The position numbers and the translations under genes were made by a program. Below are positions 17,797 through 27,500 of a stretch of DNA of 33,663 bases, piece by piece. The notes beneath the pieces are model-generated. The model saw only the letters and a list, made by a program, of their open reading frames with translations, had not been told where the DNA came from and searched no databases. Source of the DNA: Saprospirales bacterium (GTDB lineage Bacteria > Bacteroidota > Bacteroidia > Chitinophagales > Saprospiraceae); assembly GCA_007693915.1 (NCBI GenBank), contig RECS01000134.1, forward strand, positions 1-33,663. The letters run 5' to 3'. Positions within the stretch are counted from its first letter, which is position 1. The number at the start of each line of letters is the position of its first letter.

Positions 17797-18504
17797 ATGC
17801 CGACAATTCCTGAAAAAAGAATAAATATTGCCATAGACGGATATTCCGGTTGCGGAAAGAGTACTCTTGCAAAAGAAATTGCGGACTGTCTTCACTATAT
17901 TTACTTGGATAGTGGAGCTATGTACAGAGCGGTTACCCACTACTTTCAGGAGAATAAAATTGATTACCTGCAAGAAGATCAACTCCTAAAGGCATTGGAA
18001 AATATAAATATAAGGTTTGAAAGAAAAAATGTTGAATCTCTCATTTTTCTCAATAACGAAAACATTAGCAAGCAAATCAGAACGCTTAAAGTAAGTAATG
18101 AAGTAAGCAAAACAGCTGCACTAAGTCCTATCAGAAGATTTTTGGTTGCCAAACAAAAAAAACTGGCTATCAACAAAGGAGTCATTATGGAAGGTAGGGA
18201 CATAGGGACAGTGGTTTTGCCTGATGCAGAATACAAGTTATTTTTAACTGCTCAAACCGAAGTAAGAGTGGAGAGAAGGTTTCGCCAGTTGAAAGAAAGT
18301 GGGTCAAAGGTCTCAAAAGAAAGTATCCGAAAAAATCTTGAACAACGGGATTTTATTGATAGTTCGCGTAAAGACAGTCCACTAAAGTGTGCAGATGATG
18401 CATTGATTCTGGACAACACCAACTTTACCCGAGAAGAACAACTGAATTTTGTTTTAAATGACCTTCGGAAAAAATTTCCTTTTATCGTAAATTACTGCGA
18501 GTAA
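17797..18504 (+). CDS. cmk: Cytidylate kinase
   Basis: Cmk phosphorylates CMP and dCMP with ATP in pyrimidine nucleotide salvage and synthesis. The 235-residue protein has the P-loop GYSGCGKST at residues 15-23, the substrate-side LDSGAMYRA, the conserved EGRDIGTVVLPDAEYKLFLTA segment, and the lid region with RQRDFIDSSRKDSPL-type spacing (EQRDFIDSSRKDSPLK). I use the ATG at 17797; an upstream TTG at 17770 would add nine residues but overlaps the -7 box at 17785-17792. The nucleoside phosphorylase gene follows 30 nt after its stop. Confidence 0.97.
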   Translation: MPTIPEKRINIAIDGYSGCGKSTLAKEIADCLHYIYLDSGAMYRAVTHYFQENKIDYLQEDQLLKALENINIRFERKNVESLIFLNNENISKQIRTLKVSNEVSKTAALSPIRRFLVAKQKKLAINKGVIMEGRDIGTVVLPDAEYKLFLTAQTEVRVERRFRQLKESGSKVSKESIRKNLEQRDFIDSSRKDSPLKCADDALILDNTNFTREEQLNFVLNDLRKKFPFIVNYCE

Positions 18505-18521
18505 ATCAATTTCTCAAAAAT

Positions 18522-18529
18522 TAATTTTG
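18522..18529 (+). promoter_or_regulatory. -7 promoter element abutting the nucleoside phosphorylase gene
   Basis: TAATTTTG is an exact TAnnTTTG match, 5 nt before the ATG at 18535. A GTG at 18529 overlaps the box, so the ATG is the better start. The transcript would be leaderless or nearly so. Read-through from cmk is also possible. Confidence 0.5.
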
Positions 18530-18534
18530 TGGTC

Positions 18535-19419
18535 ATGAATCAACAATGGAACCCAGCCAGTTTAATTATCAATGAAAACAAACGCATCTATCACCTAGAT
18601 CTACAAGGTGACGATATTGGAGATATTATTTTTCTGGTGGGAGACCCTGAAAGAGTAGATTTGGTCTCCAAACAGTTCGATCAAATTGAAATAAAAAGGA
18701 GCAAAAGGGAATTCCTCACACATACGGGAATTTTGGGTTCAAAAAGGGTATCAGTAATGTCCACGGGCATCAGTACTGCTAATATTGACATTGCCCTCAA
18801 TGAACTTGATGCTGTTGCCAATATAAATTTAGAAACCAGGGAAGCCAATCCGGACTTTAGAAAACTTACCCTAATCAGATTAGGCACCTCAGGTAGCATT
18901 CATCCTGAAGTAGGCGTCAATACCATTCTTGGTTCTCAATGGGCTGTTGGATTTGACGGACTTATGTTGATGTATGAGAAAATGGAAAATCACCCACAAG
19001 ACTTTTATTCTCTGGACTCTGAATTAAAAAAATGGTTCCACCTAAAAGGCTTATCCTATCCAATTTATCTTACAAAAGCATCAGATGATTTAATTCAGTT
19101 TTTTGGGCAGAAATACAGAATGGGAATGACTGCTACAATGCATGGGTTTTATGCACCGCAGAGCAGAGAGCTTAGACTTAAAAGCCGCTATCCACATTTG
19201 ATGGAAGTACTTTCAGGCTTTGAGCATGAAGGCATCCAATTTTCCAATATAGAAATGGAATCATCAGCTATTTTTGGGTTGAGTCACTTATTGGGTCACA
19301 GAGCAATATCGTTTAACTCTATAATTGCCAATAGGACAACCGGTGAGTTTTCTCAAAACCCCTACGATGCAGTTGAGGATATGATAGGAAAAATTTTGGA
19401 CGATATTCGGATTTGGTAA
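18535..19419 (+). CDS. Uridine-phosphorylase-like nucleoside phosphorylase
   Basis: The protein belongs to the hexameric (NP-I) nucleoside phosphorylase family, which splits nucleosides with phosphate into base and ribose 1-phosphate. The 294 residues include FLVGDPERVDLVSKQFD (phosphate-binding GDPxR), FLTHTGILGSKRVSVMSTGI, LIRLGTSGSIHPEVGVNT (typical RxGTxGS motif) and IEMESSAIFGLSHLLG near the C-terminus, where the conserved Glu-Met-Glu binds ribose. The layout is closest to uridine phosphorylases, but a purine substrate cannot be excluded, so no symbol is given. It sits after cmk, consistent with pyrimidine salvage, and converges on the next gene. Confidence 0.88.
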   Translation: MNQQWNPASLIINENKRIYHLDLQGDDIGDIIFLVGDPERVDLVSKQFDQIEIKRSKREFLTHTGILGSKRVSVMSTGISTANIDIALNELDAVANINLETREANPDFRKLTLIRLGTSGSIHPEVGVNTILGSQWAVGFDGLMLMYEKMENHPQDFYSLDSELKKWFHLKGLSYPIYLTKASDDLIQFFGQKYRMGMTATMHGFYAPQSRELRLKSRYPHLMEVLSGFEHEGIQFSNIEMESSAIFGLSHLLGHRAISFNSIIANRTTGEFSQNPYDAVEDMIGKILDDIRIW

Positions 19420-19489
19420 TCTCAGAATCTCAATTACATAAGTAATTCATCGGCGATGACCCTTCGTGAAGTATTCAAGACCAAATGGC

Positions 19490-20434
19490 TCAATCCATCC
19501 TGTGGATTTCAATTCTTTTATCTTTCAACATTTTTACCAATAAGTCTGTATCCTGCTTATTTAGGACTATACTCATAAAGTTTTTGTAGCTATAATCTTT
19601 GAACTCAATAATGAGGTAGCTGACTCCTCCCTTTCGATTGATTATAGCTTTCCTAATATCCCTCAATTTCCAGTTCTCTGCATGAGCCCGGCTCAAGTAG
19701 TTTCTGACCAAAAAGTGTTTACCTGTAAATCCGAAAAAAGTAGTCTGATTACCAAAGTTGATATAACTTATTAAAGTCATTATTAAAAATGCAAAAGTCA
19801 GCAAGCCTACTCCACTTGTGTAGTACTGGAATCCGGTTAAAAACAACATGGCCAAGATAATGAGGAGATAATACATTGACTTTCCTTCAAAAAGTGAGGT
19901 TTTTACCCAGAAAACCTCTTTTTTGTCAATTTTAGAAGACTCCACTTTTTCGACCTCAGGGGGATAACCGCTTTTCCCTTTCATGGTGTTGAATAACCAC
20001 CATTTTAGCTCATCCATATTCTTATAAAAAGCATCCTCTAAAATCACTTCTTTATTTTCTTTAGGTTGAATAAGAATTCCGGGAGACCCCTCGAAAAAAC
20101 TGAAGTAAGCTGAACCAATGCTGTAAAATGCATCTATTCCCTCAATACTTTCCTGAGAGAAAGATTTCTTTCCAACAAAAAATTTTCCTGAAACCAAATC
20201 CACCTTTACAGGAGGAGCCTTTTTCATGAAACGTATTATAAAGAATACACTGATAGCGACAAGTAAAACTCCAGTAATCCACCCCAAATAAATCTCGGAA
20301 CCGGTCATACCATTTAAATATTCCCCAATAGCTAGAAATAGCACCCAGGCACCACTTAATCCCATTAGTGGAAAAACAAAATAAACCATCAACTGAAAGC
20401 GAAAAGGATGTCTTTCTAAGACAAGTACACTCAT
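19490..20434 (-). CDS. Unknown membrane protein with internal duplication (helix pair plus PH-like domain, twice)
   Basis: I do not recognise a named gene. The 314-residue protein has two similar halves, each made of two membrane helices followed by a soluble domain of about 85 residues. The helices lie near residues 14-37 and 48-69, then 187-204 and 206-227. The soluble parts (about 76-152 and 230-312) have the strand-rich, helix-ended look of bacterial PH-like domains: VSGKFFVGKKSFSQESIEGI in the first, TGKHFLVRNYLSRAHAENWK in the second. The PH assignment is inference. It converges on the phosphorylase gene with 70 nt between them. Confidence 0.8.
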   Translation of the reverse strand: MSVLVLERHPFRFQLMVYFVFPLMGLSGAWVLFLAIGEYLNGMTGSEIYLGWITGVLLVAISVFFIIRFMKKAPPVKVDLVSGKFFVGKKSFSQESIEGIDAFYSIGSAYFSFFEGSPGILIQPKENKEVILEDAFYKNMDELKWWLFNTMKGKSGYPPEVEKVESSKIDKKEVFWVKTSLFEGKSMYYLLIILAMLFLTGFQYYTSGVGLLTFAFLIMTLISYINFGNQTTFFGFTGKHFLVRNYLSRAHAENWKLRDIRKAIINRKGGVSYLIIEFKDYSYKNFMSIVLNKQDTDLLVKMLKDKRIEIHRMD

Positions 20435-20500
20435 ATTTTAATTTATGCTTTTTTAAAAAAATTAAAAATACTGGGTAGTCAAATCAAACTTTGCTCCATT

Positions 20501-21679
20501 TCACGGAGTCTTAACCATATTCTGCATAAACCTCCTAAATGGCACTGACTTATCAACCATCAGTCGATATGTATGATGTGTCTTTTGGTGTGTTGCCCCT
20601 ACTGCTTCGTATATAGCTTGCATTTTAGGATTAAAATCCCCAACCCAGGACAGATCTACTTCGGTAATATGAGACTTTTTCTCCATTACACCCTTTAATT
20701 GGTAAAAAATGGCAGACTCAACACCTGAATTTTGAAAATCCGGTACCACCCCCGCTACCTGTGCTCTGGCTCGAGTAATCGTATTGGTTTTTTTATAATA
20801 ATAAAAACGCAGTTTATTCCAAAAGTTAAGTTTCCCATTGAGTTTTTTCAAAATCTGATTTACATCGGGGAACATCACATAAAAAGCAATGGGTCTATCC
20901 TTATAGTATGCAAACCATACCATTTCCGGGTCAATAATTGGTTTTGCTTTCTCCATGTATTTTCGCAACTCATCCAGTTGCATTGGATTAAACTCCTCTT
21001 TGAAAGAGGACCATGCCTCATTGTAAATGCTAACAAGATCCTTTAGATACTTTTCTGATTTGTCCCAGCTAAAATGCTCAAAATTATAGCCGGGTTTATT
21101 GTTCACCCATTCAGCAATCTTCCAAAAGCGCTCGGGAAATTTTTTAGTCATATCTAAAAGATAACTATATTGCTTGAAGTACAGTTGAAAACCATAGCCT
21201 TCAAATAATTGCTGATAATATGGATAATGGTAATTCATCCCAAAAACCGGCTGAGTGAATCCCTTTACCAAAAGCCCCCAATCATTATTATTCTCCCCAA
21301 AATTAACTGGGCCATCTACAGCCTGAATAGAATACTCCTTTAGCCATTCTATAGCTGTATCAAACAATATGTTTGCTGCTTTCTCATTATTTATACACTC
21401 AAAATGCCCAATCCCTCCGGTCCTCAATTTTTCCTCCATTCCATAAAAAGGATGAATAAAAGCAGAAATACGTCCACAAACAACCTTTTTATCATCGTAT
21501 AAAAGCCAACGTCTTGCTTTTCCGCCTTTTTGTAAAAGGGGATTCAATTCTAAATCAAACAGAGCTTTAATATCAGCATCAAGTGGACAGACCCAATTGG
21601 GGTCATTCCTATAATGTCGTTTAGGAAATTGGATAAACTCCCTTTCTGAATTAGCATCACTTACGACCACGGTTTTCAT
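20501..21679 (-). CDS. GNAT-like N-acetyltransferase-family protein, specificity unknown
   Basis: The 392-residue soluble protein looks like the large GNAT-like proteins common in Bacteroidota. An N-terminal part (FIQFPKRHYRNDPNWVCPL, later RISAFIHPFYG and GGIGHFECI) resembles an acetyltransferase fold, followed by GPVNFGENNNDWGLLVKGF. The C-terminal part has the GNAT-like run VAGVVPDFQNSGVESAIFYQL and the ending LSWVGDFNPKMQAIYEAVGA, where acetyl-CoA-binding loops usually lie. The substrate is unknown. It has its own -33/-7 promoter. The following membrane-protein gene starts 66 nt after its stop and could be co-transcribed. Confidence 0.8.
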   Translation of the reverse strand: MKTVVVSDANSEREFIQFPKRHYRNDPNWVCPLDADIKALFDLELNPLLQKGGKARRWLLYDDKKVVCGRISAFIHPFYGMEEKLRTGGIGHFECINNEKAANILFDTAIEWLKEYSIQAVDGPVNFGENNNDWGLLVKGFTQPVFGMNYHYPYYQQLFEGYGFQLYFKQYSYLLDMTKKFPERFWKIAEWVNNKPGYNFEHFSWDKSEKYLKDLVSIYNEAWSSFKEEFNPMQLDELRKYMEKAKPIIDPEMVWFAYYKDRPIAFYVMFPDVNQILKKLNGKLNFWNKLRFYYYKKTNTITRARAQVAGVVPDFQNSGVESAIFYQLKGVMEKKSHITEVDLSWVGDFNPKMQAIYEAVGATHQKTHHTYRLMVDKSVPFRRFMQNMVKTP

Positions 21680-21712
21680 AGCTGTATAGCATTATTTTTT
21701 TATCCAACCTTT

Positions 21713-21741
21713 CAAAGGTAAGGAAAAGGTCTTAAACCAAA
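21713..21741 (-). promoter_or_regulatory. Promoter of the GNAT-like gene (-33 and -7 elements)
   Basis: On the minus strand TTTG (21741-21738) is followed after 17 bases by TACCTTTG (21720-21713), an exact -7 match. The leader to the ATG at 21679 is about 28 nt. This promoter lies within the short gap after maf. Confidence 0.6.
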
Positions 21742-21759
21742 CAGAAAAGCGATATGAAT

Positions 21760-22356
21760 TTATTCTTCCTCGTCTGAGTTTTGCAAGCTTTTGATCATCT
21801 CATACACAAGATGCATTGGAAGCCCCATAATATTGGAGTAACTCCCCGAAATTTCCGAAACCCTGCACAGTCCCAACCATTCCTGGATCCCATAGGCACC
21901 TGCTTTATCTAAGGGTTGATAGTTTTTAATATAAAAGTCTATTTCTTCTTCGTGGAGTTTATCCATAGTTACATGGGCAGTTTCAGAGCCCAACGACTGA
22001 TGGGTCTCGCTAAGAATACAAACCCCTGTAATAACCTGATGCTGACGTCCGGAAAGTTTACGTAAAAAGGACTTGGCCTCTTTATCATCTTTTGGTTTTC
22101 CAATAACTTCTCCATCTAAAACCACTATACTATCTGCCGTAAGAATGAACTCTCCAGGCAGCATAGAAGCCTCTACCGCTTCAGCTTTAAGTCCGGCTAA
22201 ATACTCGGGAATTTCTTCTGCCTCCATTTCTTGGGGCCATTGTTCCTCTACCATTGGAACAATCTGCCTGAACGTAAAGCCCGCTTTGGTAAGTAATTCT
22301 GCTCGTCGCGGTGATGCACTAGCTAATAAAATAGGTGGAAAAGAAAGCCTGCTCAT
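21760..22356 (-). CDS. maf: Maf-family nucleoside triphosphate pyrophosphatase
   Basis: Maf proteins hydrolyse non-canonical or excess nucleoside triphosphates to monophosphates, a house-cleaning role; some members affect septation. The 198-residue protein has the signature SASPRRAELL (residues 13-22), the central LTADSIVVLDGEVIGKP and the SGRQHQVITGV segment. These features are closest to the dTTP/UTP-specific (YhdE) branch, but the specificity is inference. It lies 68 nt after trhO on the same strand and may be co-transcribed with it. Confidence 0.94.
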   Translation of the reverse strand: MSRLSFPPILLASASPRRAELLTKAGFTFRQIVPMVEEQWPQEMEAEEIPEYLAGLKAEAVEASMLPGEFILTADSIVVLDGEVIGKPKDDKEAKSFLRKLSGRQHQVITGVCILSETHQSLGSETAHVTMDKLHEEEIDFYIKNYQPLDKAGAYGIQEWLGLCRVSEISGSYSNIMGLPMHLVYEMIKSLQNSDEEE

Positions 22357-22424
22357 ATTGAAGAAAATTTAATAATTATGAAGAAAAAACTGTCGTCTGG
22401 ACAATCAAGAGGTTCTACTGGAAC

Positions 22425-23483
22425 TTAATCTGTCAATACCCCGTCTTTAGATTTATGAGCTTTGTACCTTCCTTTTCCAAATCTAGTTCCATTAAACACC
22501 TCAGTTTTCCTCAGCGAAATCTGCTGATCCTTTGGCAACTGAATAAAATCTGAACATTTACCTGAGCAACAATTATGATATTTCTCAGCGCAATCAGGAC
22601 ATTGGATGAATAAGATATGACAAGCGTCGTTTGCGCAATTGATATGTGTATCACAGGGAACTCCACACTGATGGCACCTTGCTATCACCTCATCACTAAT
22701 TCTCTCCCCTAATCTTTCGTCAAAAACAAAGTTCTTTCCCACAAACTTATTTTTCAGCCCCTTTTGTTCCACTTGACGCGCATATTCAATTATTCCTCCC
22801 TCTAACTGATGTACCTTCCTAAATCCTTTATGCTTGTAATATGCACTTGCTTTTTCACAGCGGATACCACCGGTGCAATACATAACTATATTTTTGTCTT
22901 TTTTATCGGAAAGCATATCTTCCACAAGCGGAAGGGCCTCTCTGAAGGTTTCAACATCGGGACAAATTGCCTTCTCAAAGTGACCAACTTCACTTTCGTA
23001 GTGGTTACGCATATCAATAACTATAGTATTGGGATCTTCTGTTAATTGATTAAATTCTTCAGCAGACAGGTGTTTACCTCTGTCAGAAGGGTCAAAAGTT
23101 TTGTCATCAAGACCATCTGCAACAATTTTATGTCTAACCTTTATGGTTAGCTTGAAAAATGATTTTCCATCGTCTTCAATAGCTACATTAAGGCGAATAC
23201 CATCCATTGGAGGATAGCTATAAATCAATTCCTTTAATTTATCAAATCGCTCCTTTGGAACAGATATCTGTGCATTGATACCTTCTTCCGCAATATAAAT
23301 TCTACCCAACACACCCAGTCTATCCATTTTACGAAAAAGCTCATCCCTTAAATCGTAGGGATTATCAATCTTGAAGTATTGATAAAAGGATAAAGTCTTT
23401 CGCGGGGTTTTGTCCTCCTCTATATTTTTTTTAAGAACATCTCTGTTTACACGATTAATCAATCTGGTCATTTTCGCAAGCAT
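22425..23483 (-). CDS. trhO: tRNA uridine(34) hydroxylase TrhO (rhodanese-domain YceA family)
   Basis: TrhO makes 5-hydroxyuridine at the wobble position of tRNAs, the first step to 5-methoxy- or 5-carboxymethoxyuridine. The 352-residue protein matches the family along its length: LSFYQYFKIDNP, AEEGINAQISVP, the rhodanese domain with VIDMRNHYESEVGHFE and the active-site loop CTGGIRCEKA (Cys203), EGGIIEYAR, KNFVFDERLGERIS, and a cysteine-rich C-terminal region (CHQCGVPCDTHINC and CPDCAEKYHNCC). An ATG four codons in (23471) is an alternative start. A -7 box lies 10 nt upstream. Confidence 0.95.
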   Translation of the reverse strand: MLAKMTRLINRVNRDVLKKNIEEDKTPRKTLSFYQYFKIDNPYDLRDELFRKMDRLGVLGRIYIAEEGINAQISVPKERFDKLKELIYSYPPMDGIRLNVAIEDDGKSFFKLTIKVRHKIVADGLDDKTFDPSDRGKHLSAEEFNQLTEDPNTIVIDMRNHYESEVGHFEKAICPDVETFREALPLVEDMLSDKKDKNIVMYCTGGIRCEKASAYYKHKGFRKVHQLEGGIIEYARQVEQKGLKNKFVGKNFVFDERLGERISDEVIARCHQCGVPCDTHINCANDACHILFIQCPDCAEKYHNCCSGKCSDFIQLPKDQQISLRKTEVFNGTRFGKGRYKAHKSKDGVLTD

Positions 23484-23493
23484 TCTTTTTATG

Positions 23494-23501
23494 CAAAAAT
23501 A
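23494..23501 (-). promoter_or_regulatory. -7 promoter element of trhO
   Basis: The minus strand reads TATTTTTG, an exact TAnnTTTG match, 10 nt before the ATG at 23483 and 22 nt before the ATG at 23471. The leader would be only a few bases if the first ATG is used. Confidence 0.5.
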
Positions 23502-23601
23502 AGAAAATTCAGGGTAATAAAGGGATATAGAAATAATAAGCTGCTAACATTAATTATAAAAATTAGTGAAGTCATCCAGCGCAAATAAAATCCCGGTACA
23601 A

Positions 23602-24501
23602 TTAAAAATGTATCCCTAAACTAAACTCATGCGAGCCATTGGAATAATCCTGAAATGGTTGAAAAGACAAATCATAGCTGTAGTAAAACCTGATATTATC
23701 CAGACGGGTTCCAAGTAAGAAACCCATTCTGTCTCCACGTCCTGCAGAATAAGACAAGCCTGCCATAAGGTGATCATCAAACATTTTGGCAAGAATATTG
23801 AAATCAACCTGAAAAGGTACATTTCGGAGTCGCTTAATAAACACTGAGGGTTCTAAAGTGATCCTGTAATTGGGAACATCAAAGCTATAGCCCAAAAGGA
23901 GATTAAAATACTGAAACAAACTCAGATTATCGTCATCATCAAAATCTACGTCATCTATTCTTGCTCTGACCATTTGTGGAGATGCTAAACCAAAGAAAAA
24001 AGATTCTCTGTAAGACCCAAAAACACCTGCCGAAAGATCAAAATAGTTGATTCCATCTGCTGCTGCCTGTACCACAGGATCTCCCGGATCATACAAATCA
24101 CTCAGAAAAGCGTCATTTGAAAGTGAGAATCTTTCGTATTCAGTGGAAAGACCAACTGACCATTTCCAATCTTCATCTCCAAATCTGTAGCTGTAAGACA
24201 ATCTGGCTTTGAATTGATTTTCTACTCCAAAAGTTCGGCCAGAAAAAATGGCTCCAAGACCAACTCGGTCGTCCATAAAGCTACCGTCATAACTAAGTGT
24301 ATAAGCTCTGGGAGCTCGCTCAAAACTACTCCAATTATTTCTATAATTCAAAAAGACTTGATGGCCATTGTGCATGCCGGCAGCAGCCGGATTAATGAGT
24401 ACAGGATTCAAGTGATATTGAGTGTAATCTATCTGTTCCTGCGCCTGAGTAAAGGGAGCAAAAATTAATGCTGCGAAAAGAGTTATTAAAATATACTTCA
24501 T
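23602..24501 (-). CDS. PorP/SprF-family outer-membrane protein
   Basis: PorP/SprF proteins are outer-membrane beta-barrels linked to type IX secretion and to anchoring of large adhesins. The 299-residue protein has a signal peptide (MKYILITLFAALIFAPFTQA, cut before Gln21) and the family opening DYTQYHLNPVLINPAAAGMH, then YRNNWSSFERAPRAYTLSYD and alternating strands ending in EFSLGIHF. It starts 29 nt after the stop of the large adhesin gene on the same strand. Adhesin-plus-PorP/SprF pairs are a known arrangement (SprB-SprF), so it probably serves the upstream product. Confidence 0.94.
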   Translation of the reverse strand: MKYILITLFAALIFAPFTQAQEQIDYTQYHLNPVLINPAAAGMHNGHQVFLNYRNNWSSFERAPRAYTLSYDGSFMDDRVGLGAIFSGRTFGVENQFKARLSYSYRFGDEDWKWSVGLSTEYERFSLSNDAFLSDLYDPGDPVVQAAADGINYFDLSAGVFGSYRESFFFGLASPQMVRARIDDVDFDDDDNLSLFQYFNLLLGYSFDVPNYRITLEPSVFIKRLRNVPFQVDFNILAKMFDDHLMAGLSYSAGRGDRMGFLLGTRLDNIRFYYSYDLSFQPFQDYSNGSHEFSLGIHF

Positions 24502-24530
24502 GATTAGTGATTTTCAATTTTTTTAAATGA

Positions 24531-27500
24531 TTAGCGTAGTTCTCTTAAGATGGTGACAGTTCCATTAAATTGATCTACAACCCGACCGTTCTCAATGATT
24601 TCCAAAACCCAGAGATAGGTATCTTCATTGAGGTCGCTGCCACTATCTGATATTCCTTCCCAGGTATTTCTGTAGTTGACCTCCTGATAAACCTGCTGTC
24701 CTCCTCTATTAAAGATTCTAAGGATATTTTGAGTATTCTGAGCACATTTTATTATTAGGTTATCATTCAGACCATCACCGTTTGGAGTAATAACCAGCCT
24801 ACCCTCAAAACAATCATCAAAAATACATCTCGGGATTTCAACTTCTATTTCTCTTACACATCCTGCATCATCTCTGACGCAAACCACTTCCTTTCCATCA
24901 AATAAGCCAAAGAATCCATTTGTAGATTGAAACTGCACGCAACCCACACTGTAGGAATAAGGCGCAACGCCACCTGAAGCCACTAAAGTCAAATCAGCTC
25001 TATTGGTCTCCTCATTGCACTCTAAGGACATTATTTCAAATTCCAGGTCTGTTTCAGGCTCATTCACAACATATTCCTCTTCAACTTGAACTCCGGTTTC
25101 ATTGTCGGTAACTAATACCCTGCATGTCCCCGCAGACACATTGCTTATCGTAAACTCAGTTCCCGACTGACCTCCATCACAGATCCACTGATAACTATAG
25201 TCGCCAGAACCCCCTGATACATTCAGGCTAATACTTCCTGATGCTTCTCCTCTACATGCGACATGAATGACATTTGCTCCCAATTCAAGTGCACCACCAA
25301 CTTGGAAATTCTGAGATATTGAACATCCGTTGGCGTCGACTACCTCTAAGCTATAGGCACCACCACCAATGTTTTGAAGATTTGGAGAGTTGGGCAAATC
25401 ACCGGGAGACCAATTGTAAGTATACGGGGAAGTACCTCCGCTAACACTTACAGAAATAGATCCTGAATTGGTTCCTTCATCATCATCTATTACTGTAAAA
25501 TCATCGATGCTAAGTGCAGCCGCAGGTTCGGTTATCTCAAATTCAAATACAAGTGAGCAATTAGCCTCTGTATCGGTAACGGTAACAATACATTCTCCGG
25601 GTGCCAATCCGGTTGCAACCGGTCCGGTATTGCCCTCATCACAAGACCATTCAAACTCAATATTGGAATCATCACCTTCAAAAATAAACATGATACTACC
25701 ATCGTCAAAACCAAAACATGTAACATTATCCACTTCCGGACTAGCAGGAATCCCACAAACAATAAATTCATCGATAATCTCACACCCATTTTCATCAGTG
25801 ATGGTAACCTGATAAGTACCTGATTCCAGACCTTCGATTGTAGATCCTACCGCGCCATTACTCCATGCATAGCTCAATTCTCCGGTTCCTCCGCTTACGG
25901 TCAGAGCAATTGAGCCACTTGCTGTACCGGGAGGATCAGGAAGCACTATTTCTAAATTCTCGATAATAATTTCATCAGGCTGACCAATTTGAACTGTCAA
26001 TTCAGTTTCTCCAAGGCTTGTTGTAATTACAACCGTATAAGTCCCTGCAGCCAGTCCCGTTGGATTTATGTTACCATCCGGGATTTCTGTCGCATCGCTT
26101 GTCCAAACTAGACTTTCAAAAGGGGTGCAAAGTGCAGAAAGTTCTAAATCTATTACTCCATCTTCACCACCGAAACATGCGACATCAGTAATAGTAGCTT
26201 CAATTTTACATTCACATTCTATCTGGATGGATCCAGAAACACCAACTGCAGGAATGGGGTTGAATTCAGCGTCAAATACTTCTATTCCTTGAGGACCACC
26301 AGTTATAGTTACCGGATAGCTTTGTTCACATTCTCCAATGACATTGAAACAAATACTTGCAATAACTGTATTGTCAGCTAAATTAATCCCGAGTCCTGTA
26401 GGATCATCCCAGACTGTACTGGGAATTCTACCTTGATCTACCTGATCTAAAGAAGTCTCAATATTCCCAGGTAAATCTACAGTTGCGAAACTTTCAAATT
26501 CGAGTCCTGTAGGATCCCACTCAAACACCAAAAATTGAAATGCCAATACATCTTCAAAGTTTCTAACAGTAATATCCATGCAGACAGTCTCACCCAAGGG
26601 ACCGATCACACCCTCCTCTCCAACAAATGTCAATCCATCAAATTCACCCTCTATAGTTACTCTTCCATTAGAAAGTACTGGCGTCACTGATTCTGCCACT
26701 CCATCTATTTCAACAACTACATCGATAATAACAGGTGTTGACGAAAAATTAACATTTGCTACTTGACCAATGCTACCCGTCACTTCATAACAAATTTCGT
26801 ATATGATGGTATTATCCGGTACAGATATCGGATCACCTGCAGGGTTATAGGAGAATCTCAACACACCATTACTAGTCTGTCCAGTCTCAAAATTAGAGGC
26901 ATTCATTCCGGGTAAATTAAAATTTCTAAGCTCCACGTACGAAAGCAGATCGGGATTCCAGTTTTGAGAAAACTGAACTGAAGCTACATCATTAAATCCT
27001 CTAACTCCTACACCAACGCAGACCATATCACCCGGTCCTGCAAACTCTCTGGTAGCAAAAAGCTCAAGATCTCCGGTCCCTCCTCCATTACAATCAGTGC
27101 CATCAATCTCTACTCTTCCACTATTAAAAACTGTTGATGCAGTAACTTCTATGTCATTTTGTACAACCTCAATAGGAACAGATGGCTGAATACTGGAAAT
27201 AAAATCGATAGAAGACTCTGAACAGGGCTGACCGATAGCCTGAAATTCAATAGAGAACAATCTGGTGCCATCTGACAAAGTACGACCATCAAAATCAGGA
27301 TTGCTAACTGATACCGTTACCACCTCCAAATTGGGATTGTCGTTTGGCGTTTGAAAGCTTGCTGGAGTAATATCCGCACCAGCGTTTAAATTGGTAACCT
27401 GTTGAAATTCAAGAACGGTCAGGTCCCAACTAATTGCATACTGGTAGGTATTCATATTAGTAAAACTCTCAACAGTAACATCCACTGTCACCGTTTGACC

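Noticed and set aside
19432-19447. Hairpin AATTAC/GTAATT between convergent genes considered as a bidirectional terminator.
   Set aside because: The stem is only six AT-rich pairs with no adjoining T- or A-run; this is too weak to call.
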